This document shows, piece after piece, positions 12,801-27,800 of a stretch of 64,000 nt of DNA. The DNA is from Schistocephalus solidus (lineage: Eukaryota > Platyhelminthes > Cestoda > Diphyllobothriidea > Diphyllobothriidae), in the NCBI GenBank assembly GCA_017591395.1, contig WEDG01005302.1:131501-195500 (forward strand), given 5' to 3'. Every line of letters starts with the position of its first letter. The stretch's first letter is position 1. Under the pieces are notes generated by a model. The model made no database searches and had not been told where the DNA came from. It saw only the letters and a list, made by a program, of their open reading frames with translations. The translations under genes were made by a program, and so were the position numbers.

Positions 12801-15800
12801 GTTGAATTTACTTATTTAAAGATAGAACTGTAGATTTAACTTTTAAAATTTTTAATTCGATGTTCAGTGTCAAATGGATCCTAAGACAATGTGTCAAATG
12901 CTTTGAGACTGGAGATAATTTTGTTTGAAATGACTAAGAACCAAAGTATTTTTGCCAGTAAGTTGAGAAATATTTAATAAACGCAAATCCGAAGCACATT
13001 CCTGGAAATAATTATTGATATAATTTTCTGATACAGATTTGCTGTGTTAGATGAGGACAAATTTGGTGCTGATTGGCTGGGAGAATATCGGTTAGGACTC
13101 GGGGATCTTCTACCAGATCGTCTCTCAGAGTTTGCCGTCCCCTTAAATCCCCGAAAACCAGTAAGTGGGCGACCAGTTTTAATTGTTTTCATTTTTACAG
13201 AACTTTCCAGGTTAATCATCTTTATGTTAAAACTAAAGAATTATGTTATGCGTGATTAAAGCATTTGCCTTACTTGTTCGAAATTTTTTCCTAATGAATC
13301 ACAATTATGAGATTTAAGACCTTGATTGCTCTTTGCTTAATTGTTGATGATATCTTTTAGCTGAAAATATGAGTGCAGAAATAAAGCTTGCTGTCTTTTT
13401 CAAAAAATGTATGTAATTTTATTTGGGCAAAAACGGCAGTTTAAGAAGGAAAATGAAACGAGGATATTTCCAGTAAACATTGCGCGCAGTGCTCCAGTTA
13501 TCGCTCTTCCGGTCAGAATCTAGTAGCACATTATGCGGGTTAACTGATGGAAAGCAGCTGAAATTAATAAACAGTGTTACCTTTCAATAAAAATTTTTGT
13601 GTGGATGAATATGATCCAGAAAAGCTTAGTAAATTCTTTATAGCGCACATCGATAATTTTTTACATTAACTGCGTCCCTGTGTTCTTAAGATGAAAATAA
13701 CCTGGATGCTTAATAGGGCAAATTGAGGAGATTGATTTGATATATACAGATTATAACAAGAAGAAATCGAACGTTCATTCAAGAAAGCTGAATACTGCCT
13801 GTGTTTTCTTTTCCGTCTCATCTAATTATAAAATCACGTTAATTTTTTAAACAAAATAGTTAATAAATGGGGACTCCCATGGACGTTAATATGTGCCTAT
13901 GCGTAAACTTTTTATGTATTTTGGCAGTTATATCACTCATTCAATGTTTCGTTTATTGAATCATAAATATTCCGGGACAAATTTAATGAAAACGTATACT
14001 TTCATGCAGTTCGCAAAAGTGTTTGCTGGTATATTAAACGTTTTTTTAAGGTTTTCCGTGACCTGCGGGTACCCACTGATGTAATTTATTCGATGATGTA
14101 CAAATCTGGCCACAAGTTTCCAATTGTTCATTCCAGTTTGTCAGGGAATAAAGAGAGTTTTTAACTATATTGTAGCTCATTAATTATTTAAAGCAGTCGA
14201 TTTAAGCTAACTTGAGCCAGAATTTCCCAATCGAATTTATAGGGGGCCGACCACTGTATTTATGGGATGTTTACAGTTTAGAGTTGTCAACTTCAGTATG
14301 AAACCATGATATTGCCCATTTGTTAAATTAATGGTAGTATGTGACCTGCAATAAAAATTGTTTAAACATTACTGCAATCCAAAAACTATGTTAATTATAG
14401 TAAGCAGTAAGCAGAGGTTTCTTTCCTCACCAGTAACACATGGAAGAGATACAAATTTTTGCTGCCTTTTCAGTGATCACCATGAGGCTTATGATGTACA
14501 TGCTAAGTTTGCGGGCTTATAGATATGAATTTGTATACAAGATCCGGGAGGTGGAAGTTAGACTTCTTAGAGAAATTGTTTTGTCAGATCTTAAAAATCA
14601 ATTTTTGAAAAAGTATAACCAAATCTGTTTTACTGATTAAAATGAGAATAATAGGCTTTTAAATGAACACTGAGAAGTATGAGACACCATACTTGCAGTA
14701 TTGGTGGATCCACTAATAAATCGAGGAATAAAAACGGATTTTTCGAAATGAGGAAATTTTGTTGACAATTTAGGCTAGGGATATCCTGTGGTTCTCTTTA
14801 AAAAACCAGTGTAAAGGCTAGAGGAGTAACAAACTAACAGTTGACTAAAGGAGTTAAAATCATGTACTAACATAGCAGGTACAACATCCTAGGCTGAAAA
14901 AAGGTGACCGATGCCATTCGATGGGACATATCAGGGGTGTAGCAACGTAGGCTCAACAAGCACGATAGGATACCACAAAGACTGGATTTCAACTCCAAAT
15001 TCGCAGTTTACAGTGGAAAGTTAAGCTAAGACTGTGACTTCTGCAGGGTACTCACTTGATGATTCACAGTTACAGTGTGATTTTTGCATGTGATTTTAAT
15101 CAGTCAAATTCCCTTGGCTAAAACAGGTTTACGCTTCTACTGCCACCTAGACCAGGGCAGGGTGGCCGTATCGGCAATAAATAGGAAAACACTGAAGTCA
15201 GCCGGAAACAGTCTCTAACTTTTAAAATAAAGTGAGGTTGGTGAAATAGTAGGTCAAACGAAACATTTGTTTCTATGTTGTGAGTATTTCTTCTTAATAT
15301 TTGATGCTTCTTACAGTGAGCCAATTACCATTACCACTAGCGTATACATTAGGAAGCAATCAAACCCATGGCGATCAGAAACTTTTAAAATTTTTGTGGA
15401 CAGGTTTAAGTAAATTAAAAATATTTGAACGTTCTAGACGATTACTCTAGACTGCATAATATCGTAATGAACAATAGGCTCCTATTTTGGAGTTTCAGCC
15501 AAGAAGCGCATCCTTTTTAAATATCTGTTTACTCTGCTACGGGAATTATCGCGTTGGGACAAACGAGGGCCCAGGTTAAAGTTCAAAGCTAAGAATTATG
15601 ATTCTTATAAGGTGTAAGTTTGTGATTAAGAGGGTTTGGGGAAGATGCTGAGCTTAGCGTTAGGGTTAAAATAAGGACTTGGAAAGATACCCTGCTCGAA
15701 TTAAGCACGAAAGAACCTGAAAGTACGGAAAGATTGATTTCGCCATTTTTGACCAAAGAAGAGAATTAAAAAGAAAAACCAACATACATAGCTGGCAGTA

Positions 15801-18800
15801 TATGGTGTAAAGATACAATTCAAAGAATTTGATAGAAGACCTTACTTAAATTGCTCAAAAACATGCATACGTGTCCCTTATTATAAGCTAATGAAACTCT
15901 AATGCTTTATTTAGGTGTAAAGCTGAGAGGGGCTTAAGGTCAGGGTTAAGAATTTAAGGTCAGGTGTATGGTCAAAACTAGGACGATAGGATGTATTGGT
16001 CTCCAGTCTTAAAAAAATGTAAACGTTGTGAGGATGAACGTAAGAGCTGGGGAAAAGATGCGTTTTATGCTTAAAGTTGACATTAGACCTAACAGTAACG
16101 AAAAAAAACCACCAATTGCTTAAGTTCAGATTAGACTCTAACCTTGACTCAACAGCTAAGCATTTCCTGACTGAACATTCATTGTGATGCTAACGCGCAC
16201 ATGCCTCACAATGCAAACCAAACTCTGAGGAACTGGCAAAAACGGTTTTATTTTACCTTGAGTGTCTTAAATATACGTTTTAACAGTTCATGTATCATAA
16301 ATAATAGGTGAAAAGGAACAGATTTGAAAAGTATTAAACAAAGAAGATTTATACACAGATGGTACCTCTGGCCTCATGTTATTAGTTGACTGATGGTCAA
16401 TCTATCCCCTATTTAGCTTCCGAAAGAAATCGATGACTTGGCGAATCCGACAAAAGGAAGAATACAGATAGCACTTCGGTACATCGAAGAGAATAAACAG
16501 CTTTGTGTGGAGGTTATACGTTGTGCGGATTTGGCTCGAATGGACCATAGTGGCTCTTCGGACCCTTTCGTTAAACTGTAAGTCTGCTCCGTTGAATATA
16601 AGGCATATCTGCATTTATGTTTTGAAATTTACACAGGTTAGGCACACACAAATACGGGTTTGGCTATCCTTTAATTGAGTTTCTTTGCAATTAAAAACAC
16701 TCAGAAGTTGGAAAATTATTATCACAGGAAAATGATTCAAAAAACTAAGATAAACAGTCACATAAACAAATAATTGCAACGTGAAGGTCGGTTCATATGA
16801 TCAAGCGATAATTGTTTAATCTGAAGACGTGGTTCCTCTTGGAAAACTAAATCCTTTGTCATTTAAAAATGACTAAGCGTAAGTCTGGCAGTAATGGAAA
16901 ATAAGATGCTGGCGTTTTTTTGTACTACTAGGCTTAAGAAACGTTTTAACCAATAAATTCGTAACAAGATAAATTTTCAGATGTCCACTATAATCAATTG
17001 TTGAGAATGGTTCTGAGAACAAGCCCGTAGGATTTCTAAATAACACGTTCATCAAATGGCATTAATAGGCTTCATTAAAGTTAGTAACGTCTTGTTGGTC
17101 ATTGTGCCGGAATGTATAACTGTGAACATATAAGTAGGCACAACTAAAATACAAGCACCATACTACTGTTTATTTTAGCATCCGTTTGGTTTAAGAGTGC
17201 TCACCACATTCTTTAGCACATAAACAATTGAAAAAAATGCAGTTCAAATACCTGAATAAATTGAAATTTAGAAACTTTTAATAAATAAGCATAATAAATT
17301 GCAGCGAACTAGTAAGATGCTTCTTCATAGAATCATTGCGTTTTAAATAGTTCATAAGTTTCCTGATTGGTTTGTTTTGTAATATATTTGAATTATTGGC
17401 TAGGCTTAAAGGAATTGAAAGTTTAGTCATCAATGCATTTCAAACTTCAGGCCATACCATAACTTATCGACTAAAGCAGACCAATGACCTGGTCACTTGT
17501 ATCTTATGTTTCGTATGCTAACCCTTAGCATTTTCAGCTGTGTAAAACTATAATTTGTGGCTCAACTGTAGGAAATATGCCAAGTTGTCACCTTATTAAA
17601 TTTAAATTGTCATTTTATCACATTTTTGGTTAGGCGTTTGGTTTTATTATGCAACGTTTCACAAAAGTTCCCGTATTTTGCTTGAAAATGGAACGATATC
17701 AATGTAAATTTAGCAAACGTTGAGGAGAATTCAATTGTATTACAATGCAATATGGTGGCATAAACAGTTTTTCTTAAGCCTTAACATTTCCTGGTTAACA
17801 AGGCTCTGCAAAATATGAAAAAACGTAAGAGTTTAAAATCTAAATTATAATAACAACGAATATTCCTGCTCATATTAATGCCGCAGAAGAAATGTAGTGC
17901 ATAATCGTTTTAAACAGATGTACGAAAATAAAATGTTATCATTATAACAGAACTTCATATTTTGAAATTATTTATTATGCCTAGTTTTCAAACCAACCAA
18001 TTTTAGATTGACGTCTTCTTTTCCTTATTTATGGTGAACAAAATATATATTTAAAAAAAAGTATTTGTTCCTCACACAAATTATCTGACGGTCCTTAGTT
18101 ATAAAAGATGCAGTGTTCTACAACGCACAACTTAAGTACAATTAATACAGGCTCAGGCTATTTAATCGGTATGCTTCTCGAATAGAACCACTGGTAATTT
18201 TGTTATTTTTTTGGAATAACTGCAATATTCTCTGCAGCTGAGTATGCGTTCAGTAAACGCAATGAAGATGACCTATGATATTTTTGGCCGTCTACTGTGA
18301 TCAGCATATGCACTTATGTCTTTTTTTCTAGTTTGAAATGAACTCTTACTTGTAACCCATGTTTGCCATTAAAGTTAGTGTTTCCCAACTGGTTTCTTTA
18401 AATTCTTTTAAAATCCTATTTATTATAATTTTTTCTTTTAATGCCTTGTGTTCCAATTTAAAAACTTCAGTCAATGCCTTTTCAGTGGACAGAATACGTG
18501 TCGTTTTTGGTATACAAAAACAGTGTCCTAGTAACATATTTTTGACATCGAAAAGAAGTACATTTTTGCCAAAACTTGTTAACCTAAGTCTAAGCTCATT
18601 GTGAAATGGAAGGTTATAAAGACCGGCTCATTTAACGCTTGAATAGTTTGCTAAAAATAAAGGAGACTATAAAATGAGGTCATGGTGGTAAAAAACAGCA
18701 GATGTTAGACAAAATCGCGTACTAACGTTAATTATGGTTTTCCAGTTTTCGACAGCAGTGTATGTACTGCCAAGTAAGTATTATTAGAAAACGGGTCTGA

Positions 18801-21800
18801 GAATCTTTCAAATGTCTCAAACATAAAAAAAAATTAATAGCACGATATAGATATATTAGCAAAAGGTTCTTATTTTCATATGTAAACTAGGATGTTAGTC
18901 ATTTGTATAGGAACAGTTTATAATTACAATATTATTCCCATAATGATAACCCGATTTGCTTACTTAATTTAAACCATGACTTATTTATTTACTGATGTCC
19001 TTAGGTAATCAACCAGTGTAATGTTAATTTTTTATTCAGGTATCTAAGACCGGATAAATTACGGAAAACGAAACAAAAGACCAAAATAAAAAAATCCACC
19101 CTCTTTCCAGAGTTCAATGAGGTATGTTATCAGGAAGCCTTTCCAGATTTTGTGTTAAATGAACACGTTACTTAAATTTTCACAGAAAAGAAGTTTAATT
19201 TATTTTATGCTGTAAAGTAAGCTGCAAAATTTTATAGTTCTGTACCTATGGAACGCTATTTGTAAATGTTTGTTTACATAATTTGAATTTTTTATTCGCT
19301 GCCCCTGATTCCCCTACACGTGAGCACATCTTACAAACATAATGTGATATTAATTTTTCGGATGTTCAGAAAACCCTTTGCACTGTAGGAAAATAAAAGG
19401 TTTGAAATAAATTGTTTTAGTGATTAACATTCAAATAGGTTTAAGTGGGTGCTGTTAAACTAATAAATTTTGTACCCTGTTCAGTTTAAACTTATCCTTC
19501 TAAACCAAAGTGCTCAAAAACATCCACTAAGTTGCTGAAAAAACTAGATTTAAATGAAAGACAAAGTGTGATCAAACGCTGATACAGAGACGAATATGTT
19601 TTTTCATCATAAAACATGAACTATTAAGAAAAAAGAATTCTTTTAATCTTTTCTAGCAGGTTTGTCTGTCAATATTTACCGACGAATATCAGCTTTTAAA
19701 TCACAGTGTCGACCTTCGAAAAATAAATGTTCTTGAAATGTCCATCTTTACATAACTTGTATGCAGAATTACTACAGGCATTGAGCATTATTTAGTAGCC
19801 TGTCCAGTGCGAGGATTGGTATGGTTTTCACTAATGCAACATTCAACCCGGCCCAGGTTGATTCGTTGAAATTTAAGGTCATCTAATAGGCCTGTGGTAA
19901 AAGCTCGAACTTATGGAACTTTTATCACTGCTGCCACTTCATCCACAATTGGCCTGCCAGGCTGATGAGGCACGAATTCAGCGTAAAGTGTCTTTTTTAG
20001 TTACCGTACAGACCCCTTTCAACTTCCCCGACACTTTAAGAGATTCAATTTATCAAGCAGTTTGTGTTCGAATAACTTTTATCACTGGTGCCACTTCATC
20101 CACAATGGGCCTGCCAGTAACCCAAACTGAGGCTGATGAGGCACGAATTCAGCGTATAGTGTCTTCTCTAGTAACCGTAAATATCTTATGGAAGGTCATC
20201 TAATAGGCCTGTGGTAAAAGCTCGATAAATTTATTATGGAACTTTTATCACTGCTGCCACTTCATCCACAATTGGCCTGCCAGGCTGATGAGGCACGAAT
20301 TCAGCGTAAAGTGTCTTCTTTAGTAACCGTACAGACCCCTTTCAACTTCCCCGACACTTTAAGAGATTCGATTTATCAAGCAGTTTGTGTTCGAATAACT
20401 TTTATCACTGCAGCCACTTCATCCACAATGGGCCTGCCAGTAACCCAAACTGAGGCTGATGAGGCACGAATTCAGCGTATAGTGTCTTCTCTAGTAACCG
20501 TAAAGACCCCTTTTAACTTCCCCGACCCTTTAAGAGATTCGATTTATCAAGCAGTTTGTGTTCGAATAAACTTTTATCACTGCTGCCACTTCATCCACAA
20601 TGGGCCTGCAAGTAACCCAAACTGAGGCTGATGAGGCACGAATTCAGCGTATAGTGTCTTCTCTAGTAACCGTAAAGACCCCTTTCAACTTCCCCGACAC
20701 TTTAAGAGATTCGATTTATCAAGCAGTTTGTGTTCAAATACCTTGGTCTTCGTTAAAACCTAGTCATTCTGTCGTGGATCCTTCCTAACCTGGACATTGA
20801 GAAGACTCTTAAAGAGGACACGCAAGAAATATATTTGAGTAAAGTTCCTGTATTTGGGCTTGGTCTTCTTGTTGATATGCAATGCACGCAGGTCAGGAGA
20901 ATGACGTATATGGCGGTTGGAAATCCCTCAGCCTCAAATTATTCTTGCGTACGTCCATGGGTTAATTGAGGTGCATGGCGCTTGCATTGTACTAAAAGCT
21001 GGGATTTTTAGATAAAACTTGTCCAAAATGAATTCAAGGTAGGTGGCAACAACTGCAGCCATCATAAATTACCTCAGTTAACCACATTTTAAGGATATTG
21101 AGGACCCAATTATATAAGTCATTTCGGTATTAGAAAGGTAGGAAACGTCCTGAAGATTTTTCGCTTCTAAAAGCATTTCGCCCAAATAACGTTATGATCA
21201 GACCCATTATTCATATAGTTCTCGAAAACGCGTGCTGGACTGAAGGAGTTTTGCCCTGGCGGCATGATAGCGGAAGAATAACTGTGTTGTCTTGAAAGCC
21301 AATTTTACTTTGAATTTAGTAAATCATAACTTGGAGCCTTGTTACACACTTTTCATTTGTAATGATGATATCTATGTAAAAATGGTAAAAGTAAGGCTCG
21401 GGAAACATAGGTTTTCGATCAGTCATCCTCAGACTTATAGAGTAGGGAAGAGTATTAAGGTTTCGAACAGCCAAGGAACTTTAGGCGTGAAGCAGAGGAT
21501 TATGAAAGTTCAGATGTCGTGGTCGTTATAATACAGTTCTGACTGGAGTTTGAAAGGATGGGCAGAGGAGTGGGAGATAAGGGACTGAAAAAGGGTTATG
21601 ACTCTGTTTCGTTATTGTACCGCTGAGCTAACCTTAATCCAGGGGAGCCTTAGAACCCGCAAAACGCTTTATTTCAGTACCAGACTCGGTTAGATAACTG
21701 TATGGTCACTGTCTCTGCCATCTCAAGCATCCCATGACGGATGAATTTGGAGTGCCTCGAAGACACTTTACAAATATCTTACCCCGTTTGGTAGCCATCT

Positions 21801-24800
21801 TCACATACTTATATTACTTAACAAGCCTGAAACAAAATAGTTCAAAGCGCACATTTGCCGAAACGTCTTTCGACGTTTTAATTTGTTTGTAGATTTTGAC
21901 TAGTGGCAATTATTTCGTCCGTAGCCAGTTCAACAAAACCTATCTGAGAACAGGGCACTTCTTTCCCATTAACCGAAAGAAGATGCAAGACTTGCCCTAT
22001 TCATTAAAGCTCTTTACTTTATGGCCAGTGTTCTCCGCCGAAGTACCATTTGATTCCTGTTTCCGTTTCTGTTTATTGTGCGGGATGATTTTACTACATT
22101 ATATGTATAATTATGTGATAAACTGGTCTTTTTCCATTCTGGAGATATCAGTGAACACACTTTTGTGCATTTATATACGCTGGTGCAGTTTCTCATTGAT
22201 TGGTGCCGTCATTCGCTTTTAGCAAATGTTTAACCTTCACTTTCATGATTTTGTCTGTCGGTGTAATTTATCGCGTCTTAATGGATAAATTATCAGCTTC
22301 TTTAAATTTCTGCGTTTGCTATTGAACGTGCGTCCCAGCTGGTGGGGCATGATTTAAACGTTGTTAAAGTTTTGGCAGGCTTTGTCACAATTCTGAGGCA
22401 CGTCAGCATGACTAATTATAAACACTTTCGGCAATCAAAAAGTAACCATCTCCAACTGCTATCGGCATACCCACGCATAAAAAGAACAATAAGGAACAGT
22501 AATAAGAAATAATGAACATCATTCAGTGAATAAAATTCAGTATCTCAAATGATTTTAAACATAAACAAGTAAAAATGACCTGCCCGGCGTCTAGAGACGG
22601 AAACTTATTAATTGCATAATAATAATATTTAGCACTTAGGTGGTCACAGTTTAGTTCGAAACGCTGTTTCTAAATCATCAAATAAAATGTTGACGACAGA
22701 ACAAGTTGTAACATCTGCAGATAACGCATAACACTATAGGAAGGTATTTATTTTTGAAATGCTTGTTAAAATTGGGGAGATCAAACACTGTCACGTCCCC
22801 CATTCAGTGATATTTCACAATCGAAATTCGGGAATCTGTTAAGAATAACTCTTTTTGTTTTATGTCAACAACATTAAGTCACGGACTTTAATGGAAAATA
22901 AGATGCTCTTACTAAACTTTTTAGGGAAATATCAACAATGAAGTTCGAATTATACGTTAATTTTATTACGTATGTAGGAAGTACAGGGGTAGAAAAGTGG
23001 GTTTTTGCCGTGAAGGCAACCACAACGGATGTTTGTCCTTTTTATCAATATTTCAAACAATTTTCATGTAAATGTGTATATATTTTCAAAATGTGACTTG
23101 CAACCAACGAAAGATTGTTTTTCGAAAGTTTTGTCGCCATTCAGTACATCAATAAAAAAAAGCATTTTCCACACCCACAATGTTACATTCCTGCATCTAG
23201 TGATCTTCTGCTAAAAATCAAATAAAAAAGTGCATCACTGTACGTACCTTGCTTGCTGTGGCAATTGACGGTACGCAAAAGATAAAAAGAAGTCTTGTTG
23301 ACTACGTAGAGGCCTTGAAATATATTTCTGCTGATAGAAGAAAGCTGCTTAAAATCTGAATGGACTGAAAGTTTTATGTTCATTTCAATTATGTTAACAC
23401 AACAAAAGAATAATAATGTATTAAAGCAGAAAGTGCTCATGGTTGTATGACTGGACGTTGGACGCCTTGACTTGTAACCAAAATAATAAAGAGGGCTAAG
23501 GGTATCTTATGTATAAACATTATATTCGAGACAAGTGTACATAGAATTTACAGAAAGCAGTTAAAAATTATGTACATATTGTTTTAATAAGAAAACTAAT
23601 CATTTGGAATCTGCGCTACGTTCTCGCGAAGGGGTGACATGCGTGAGAGCACCGAAATCATTAAATAAAGATTCTCCTATTCTTATTTAAATAGCCCACA
23701 TGTTGGTAATGGAGAACTTTCCCTGGCAAGTACGAAAGAGCAATGGTCCCTTTGTCAGCTAACGCGAAGCATAAAACTGAATGATTTAGCAAGGCTGCTA
23801 ATGGCAATCGAATATTAAGCACACCAAGAGTAACCAGTGACTATGCATATGGCAGCCTTTAGCTGTAGTGTAAACCAGCTATATCTTATCAAGGCATCAT
23901 CGCACTAGCTTGATGAGTTCGTCTCAGTAGAGTTTGATCGTTAATCGTAAGCGTCAAGCAAAGGAAAACTATTATTTCAGCAGTCGCATTTTCTTCTTCT
24001 TCTTCTCCGAGTACCATTCGCTGTCATACCTCATGTTATTTTCGAAAGAAATCATTTGAAAATCTGTAGTCGATGTTTGCCTACTTCTGAAGACTGAATC
24101 CGACTTTTCAGAACTATACCTTATCGGCTCACGCTGTGAGTTTGACAATTAAAAAAGTCGATCGTACTGTCCTATTTTGCCTGGAAAATTGGTTCAAATC
24201 CATTTGCAAAAGCAATGTTGGAACCGAAATATGAAATTGTTCCAGGTCCTAAACTTAAAAACAGCGTGCCAGAACACGAGGATCTCTTATTAAAATATCC
24301 AAACAACTCTCTTTTAGCCAAAGTTTCATCTGAGTCTACCAGGGTGCTGTTACTTGACCTGTTGAATACCAGTCTTGCGTTCTACAAAGTAATTTTATTA
24401 AGAAAATACAGCCTAAATGATGATTGTAAGGCGTAATTTAGCTATTGCAAACTGGTAATTGCATGAAACTGACATGCAAATATCTATTCGTATTGTTTGA
24501 TGTAAAGAAATATTTCCACTTTGCAGTTGAACTTCCATTTTGAAGCCCACATAGTGTGAGCCGTTTGGTTCAGCAGCTTGAGGGTGTGGTACGGCAAGTA
24601 AATGACAGAAATGTCCACATGGGGCAAGCTGATTGATACAGTAACAGGAGCTTTGTTCTTTTATAAAATGATGCCCCAGAATGTGGCGAGTGCAGTTAGG
24701 AGCACGCGTAGCCTGTCGCGCCGTCATTGTAAGAGACATGGAGAGTTAAATATCCTGGACATTGTCGGTTTACCTTCTAAAACTTTCCCCTTAATTTAAT

Positions 24801-27800
24801 TTGCAAATTTACACTTGCAGATCATACCCGTACTGTGATGCATAAGTTTTCATATTATTTGTTTCAACGCAGAAAAGAAACAATCAAAAATCAACTTACG
24901 GCAGCAGCTACGATTGCAAGGCCTCTGAGTCTAGGCATTTCATATAACGCATAATTATTGCGACACCAAATTTTGCTTTTTCAAATAGAATATATTTTGG
25001 TAAAAGGCATTCCAACAGAGCACGGAGCGACGCAAAAAATGTAATTACTTGACATGAAATAATCTTCCTAAGAGCACAACTTAGGATATAAATAATGGCC
25101 TCTTCTAACTTAGTGGCAATCAACAACTAACGATTACTGCCCACGGAACCTGTTGTGTGAGTTTTAGGTAAATGTAACTCAACCAAAACAGACGCGAGAT
25201 TCGTTACACAGCGCGGAATAACAGTGACCTTCATAACAGGGCGTGTCCTGAGCGGAAGGGATCACTTCAAATTGGCTGCCTGACGAGAGGAGATATACCA
25301 GAGCGATCACATGAGAATGTTTACTGCATGTTTGCTTTTCTTCGTATGAGAGTAGCCTCACGGTGCCAAAAGCACTAAAAAATTGTTCGAAAGTCGTTTT
25401 AAGGATTAAAATATGACTTGCTGCATCAACTGTTCAAAGGAAGCTTTATCAGTTCAAGCATTGATGCATGGAGTTTAACTCTCAAAATACAAAAGCCTAA
25501 GGTGATGACCATAAAAATTCAATATTGACAGCAGAATGTTGTACATGTGTAAGTGTACGCATCTAATGGGACATGCAGAAAAATCATGCCACACCGAAAA
25601 TCTGCGCCATATTGTCTAATAGGCTCGAATACTGGTGTATAGAAAAACGAATTTAAGGTGCAATCGATAAAAAAATCACTCTACGTACCTAATCAGTGCC
25701 CTTCCACCATGGTAACACTGAGGCCCCCTACTCACCACTGGAAAATTTGCTAAGTCTTTCAAAATGAGTTTGACTGCAATATTCGCTGGTCTACGTGCGG
25801 TACCTCTAACTTCCTTTGAGATTCAAATCCATGTGTGAAAACGACGGACGAACATGTCGTGCGACATCAGTGTACTGTGACTTCTATTTATCTTGGCTCG
25901 GGCAAACCACTGGTTTGCACAAGTGTGGGAAGAACAAGTGAGGCTGCTCATTTTTGTAGCTAGCACATAGTTTGTAATTTTGAAATATCAAATGCAAATT
26001 AACCCCATCATGACACTCTAACGACCATAGGTTTGAAGATTGCAAAGTGACAGTGTCAGAATGTTGACTTTCCTTTATCACACATTTAATCCCCTCGAAT
26101 TAGTGAGGTAAAATACCCCATTGAATAAATCTCGGTATGAGTGTAGTTAGATAGCAGGTCATACGTAGTGCATGGCTGCAGAATATACGGCTATGTCAGG
26201 CACTTCACTTACATCCAAGTTCAAAAAACCTCAATTTGAGATTATATATCGCAAATTCAAGAGATGCCTTTCAGAAAACAACAAGCTTTGTGTTTATTGA
26301 GAGTTTTATAAATCGAATAATTATTCTAGAGCGCACTATCTTCAAAGCTATTCATGGTTCATGAATAGTTTTTTACATGTTGAATACATTTGGCAAAATA
26401 ATAGGGGAGTTGGCGGTCGCTATTTATAGGAATTCACTGTCATCTGAATATAATTTGACAAAAAAACTTTGGTTATGATTTTAAAAGCTTAAGCATAATT
26501 TAATGCTCAAATTACGTTTAAAAACTTGTTTATAATAGAAACGCTTTGAAAACCACAATATATTCCTTTATTTGGGTCTTCTCAGTAAGGTTTTATAAAG
26601 AGATCAAATGGAGTTTCATTTAAAACACAATATCCTTCTGTACAAGGTAATTTTTGTAGTTTCCGCTAGAAAACCTTTCAAAAATGTCAGCCTATGTTCT
26701 TGGAGTTTCGGCGTCTACAGTATGCTTGCTCGACGATACTAAGGATCCATCACTTGATCCCAACTAATAAAGCCATGCTTGCCCAGTTTTTTTGAAAGAA
26801 GCTACGCTGCTTTTCTTATTTTAATGGTGCATTTCATTAAGGGGCAAAAATAATTTGGTAAACGATTGATTTTACTGCTTCATCATTGGGCCAATAAAAT
26901 TGCATGAAGTGTTCATCTCTAACATACCTCACTGGTCCATAAGTCATTAAAGCTGTTGTGAGGAAGAGAGTGGTTTACCTTTAACCGGGTATAGTTGCAG
27001 TACTGGAAAGAACTTTTAATGACTAGCCAACAATTCCGTTCTGCAAAAAACACTTTATGGGTTGAAATTAAATGACTCTGTTAAAAAAGCGATATGTTGC
27101 TCGACCATATTAACCTGATAACCAATAAAAGAAGAAGATAATAGATCAATGGTTCTTCTTGTTCTTAAATATCTATATTTCCCTTGATACGTCCATCTAA
27201 AATGCTGCCAAGGACACAAGTTTCATCCTCACTTTTTCACCGAGCATATGGTCTAACACGACCAAAGAAGCATATGACTATGTTCCATTTCTTTAATACA
27301 ATTGAGAAGCTCAGAAAATGCAGAAATTGCTCTTAGCAACTAGTTTTTGTGAAAAATCTCATGAAAAAACCAGTGACTCACCTTCGCAGGAGATTATCCG
27401 CGGAAAAAATAAACCGATCTTAATAATTTAAACAATGACATTGAAATTAAATGTTGTACATTCATCTTTGCATTTTAACTGTTAGCTATTTCGTAATATT
27501 TAAACACAGCTCCTTTATGCTTCGGCCAATATACAATTTCAGGAACACATATTTTGAGTTTTCCTTCATATTGCTTCCTTCGTAATTATGACGCATTTTG
27601 AGTTTTTCTAGGAAAATAATTTTTCTTCCAAAGGAATTAGTTGCTCGTTATTCACAACCAATCGAAAGATTTAAATCGCATATAATTTTAACTATCTAAA
27701 TTAATTTAGTGAGTTGCATATATTAAAAGCCTATTTCAATTGCTGCCTGGAACGCTGTCTTTTTATTTGCATTTATATTCTTCTTCACACCTTCTGCATA

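Noticed and set aside
15600..16130. Scattered gttagggtt / gtcagggtt words resembling telomeric TTAGGG
   Set aside because: The words are isolated and degenerate and do not form a tandem run. Similar words occur near 29,060 and 48,440, so they are probably chance or a decayed simple repeat.
24191..24201. B-box-like ggttcaaatcc suggesting a tRNA
   Set aside because: No A-box at the right spacing and no cloverleaf stems around it.
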